Below are positions 4,568 through 5,579 of a stretch of DNA of 5,579 bases, piece by piece (within the stretch, counting starts at the first letter, position 1; each line of letters opens with the position of its first letter). The position numbers were made by a program, and so were the translations under genes. The notes beneath the pieces were generated by a model that saw only the letters and a list, made by a program, of their open reading frames with translations, had not been told where the DNA came from and did not search any database. Source of the stretch: Nitrososphaerales archaeon TH1920 (GTDB lineage Archaea; Thermoproteota; Nitrososphaeria; Nitrososphaerales; Nitrososphaeraceae). The stretch lies in the NCBI GenBank assembly GCA_014523495.1, contig JAATVM010000183.1:1-5579 (forward strand), given 5' to 3'.

Positions 4568-5161
4568 ATGGTAAATAACAAAAGTGGTTTAAGAAAATTA
4601 AAACTACAGGTGCAAATGTCCATAGACGGCTGCATTGCAGGACCTAACGGTGAAATGGACTGGCTGGTTTGGAACTGGGATGACAAACTCAAAAAATACG
4701 TAGACGAATTAACGGAAAGCGTTGATACCATTCTCTTAGGACGAAAAATGACTGATGGCTTTATTTCTTACTGGTCGGATGTGATAAGCAGACCTGATGA
4801 CCGCTCGTACGGCTTTGCTAAAAAAATGATAGAAACCCCAAAAGTTGTTTTCACCAAAACCTTGAACAAATCAAACTGGATAAATACAGACATAGCAACT
4901 GGTGATCTTACCGACGAAATCATCAAGCTAAAGAACCGAAACGGTAGAGACATGATCGTTTATGGTGGTGCCACATTTGATTCTTCCTTGATTAAAGCAG
5001 GACTAATTGATGAATTTCATTTGTTCATCAATCCTGCTGCAATTGGAAACGGTATAACCATATTCAAAGACTTGAATGAGATTCAAAAATTCACTATGGT
5101 TAATTCAATAGCGTTTGAGTGCGGAATAGTATTGATTTGCTATGAGGCTAGGAAAGCCTGA
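4568..5161 (+). CDS. RibD C-terminal / dihydrofolate reductase family protein
   Basis: This 197-residue single-domain protein has the DHFR-like fold shared with the RibD reductase domain and YyaP/YwjB-type proteins. These bind NAD(P)H, but in most stand-alone members the substrate is unknown. KLKLQVQMSIDGCIAGPNGEMDW (about 10-32, in two pieces here: KLKLQVQMSIDG and CIAGPNGEMDW) is the typical first strand and loop. TILLGRKMTDGF (54-65) holds the conserved GRxT-like turn. DMIVYGGATF (128-137) is the glycine-rich nucleotide-binding strand, followed by LIKAGLIDEFHLFINPAAIG (141-160) and GNGITIF, the most characteristic block. The length is normal. ATG at 4568 is preferred because it lies 31 bp from a TATA-like box; there is no ATG further upstream in frame nearby. 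It appears monocistronic: 113 bp separate it from the next gene, which has its own TATA-like box. True folate or riboflavin biosynthesis is not supported by neighbours. Confidence 0.92.
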   Translation: MVNNKSGLRKLKLQVQMSIDGCIAGPNGEMDWLVWNWDDKLKKYVDELTESVDTILLGRKMTDGFISYWSDVISRPDDRSYGFAKKMIETPKVVFTKTLNKSNWINTDIATGDLTDEIIKLKNRNGRDMIVYGGATFDSSLIKAGLIDEFHLFINPAAIGNGITIFKDLNEIQKFTMVNSIAFECGIVLICYEARKA

Positions 5162-5176
5162 CAAGAATAATAACTG

Positions 5177-5181
5177 TTTTT
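5177..5181 (+). terminator. Weak T-tract after the RibD-C/DHFR-like gene
   Basis: Five T (CTGTTTTTCG) occur 16 nt after the TGA. It is short and lacks a hairpin, but archaeal genes often end at such runs. Confidence 0.25.
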
Positions 5182-5233
5182 CGAGTTGCTTTGTTGAACC
5201 ATGAAGGATGTCTAACCTCCGGACATATTTGTC

Positions 5234-5243
5234 TTTAAATAAA
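5234..5243 (+). promoter_or_regulatory. TATA-like box for the glycosyltransferase gene
   Basis: TTTAAATAAA is centred about 36 bp before ATG 5275 and predicts a start near 5265 with a leader of about 10 nt and no SD. Confidence 0.42.
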
Positions 5244-5274
5244 GGTTTTATGGCAATTGTATGCAAACGACTTG

Positions 5275-5579
5275 ATGGCTAATTTTTTAGTTCTAATTAA
5301 TGGTTGGTACTCAAAAAACCTAGTAACTGGAGGAGAGTACCATATGTTACGTGTACTAAAGAATTGGAGCTTACAACACAAGATCTCTCTTCTTACGCCA
5401 AAGCTATCTTATCAAGCAACAAAGGAGATGTTACCCAATGTTGATTTATTTTATTTCTCCTCAGCAGAAGATGATGAAGAAATTAAAAGCTCACTTAAAC
5501 TTACGATTTCTTATATTACTCGCATTATTAGAAGTGTATTTGTTCGGCCCAAAGATAGACCTGATTTAATAATAACTGC
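5275..5579 (+). CDS. GT4-type glycosyltransferase, N-terminal part, cut by window edge
   Basis: 101 codons are visible and the frame is open to the edge. The start resembles GT-B fold transferases of family 4: a short strand FLVLINGWYSKN (4-15), then TGGEYHMLRVLKNWS (18-32), where the Gly-Gly-Glu-x-H loop and following helix bind the acceptor in the N-terminal domain. HKISLLTPKL (35-44) is the second strand, and RPDLIITA (95 onward) is the strand just before the next helix. The nucleotide-sugar-binding C-terminal domain lies outside. Such enzymes build surface polysaccharides, glycolipids or S-layer glycans; donor and acceptor cannot be told here. ATG 5275 is chosen because an in-frame TAA lies 13 codons upstream and the TATA-like box fits. 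A GGAGGAG before the internal ATG at 5344 looks like an SD, but it encodes the conserved Gly-Gly-Glu, and starting there would lose that loop. Confidence 0.82.
   Translation, partial: MANFLVLINGWYSKNLVTGGEYHMLRVLKNWSLQHKISLLTPKLSYQATKEMLPNVDLFYFSSAEDDEEIKSSLKLTISYITRIIRSVFVRPKDRPDLIIT

Noticed and set aside
4534..4953. Minus-strand ORFs at 4534-4731 and 4768-4953
   Set aside because: Both are antisense shadows of the clear RibD-C/DHFR-like gene.
5329..5346. Internal start of the glycosyltransferase at ATG 5344 behind GGAGGAG
   Set aside because: The purine-rich stretch encodes the family's Gly-Gly-Glu loop, and the upstream start at 5275 retains the expected first strand and has a TATA-like box.
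1..5579. CRISPR array, tRNA or rRNA gene, transposase, integrase, toxin-antitoxin or defence genes
   Set aside because: No regularly spaced repeats, no cloverleaf or conserved rRNA segments, and no protein motifs of these systems were seen on either strand.

Overview
The window looks archaeal, most likely from an ammonia-oxidising Nitrososphaeria (Thaumarchaeota) lineage such as Nitrososphaera or Nitrosocosmicus. This is inferred from the AT-rich sequence, the wide non-coding gaps, TATA-like boxes about 26-30 bp upstream of several start codons, mostly absent Shine-Dalgarno (SD) sites with a few strong GGAGGTG-type ones, and the mix of proteins. No marker gene is present, so the lineage is not proven.

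Layout. The left half is transcribed leftward (minus strand). From the left edge there is the N-terminal part of a secreted subtilisin-like protease (cut by the window edge), a 446-bp gap, and a small protein gene whose frame continues past an in-frame TAA. Next come a type-II NADH dehydrogenase-like flavoprotein and a Rieske [2Fe-2S] ferredoxin. The right half reads rightward (plus strand): about 1 kb with only tiny candidate ORFs, then a RibD-C/dihydrofolate-reductase-like protein, then the N-terminus of a GT4-type glycosyltransferase (cut by the right edge).

Functional reading. The NDH-2-like enzyme would oxidise NADH and reduce membrane quinone without pumping protons. The Rieske ferredoxin is a small soluble one-electron carrier. 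They lie on the same strand but are separated by a T-tract terminator and about 300 bp, so they look like separate transcription units of a redox neighbourhood rather than one operon. The other genes have no evident link to them.

Main points for a second look: (1) the Rieske gene has no ATG at its conserved N-terminus, and its reading frame points to a CTG start behind an SD-like GAGGGG; (2) the NDH-2 gene overlaps by ATGA with a 15-codon upstream ORF that sits at the predicted leaderless start; (3) the small gene downstream of NDH-2 is interrupted by TAA with 39 coding-like codons following in frame; (4) the Rieske gene is bracketed by direct copies of a ~35-bp repeat; (5) a TATA box and a near-perfect SD precede a 25-codon ORF in the large gap. 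I did not find a recognisable defence, mobile or CRISPR system.
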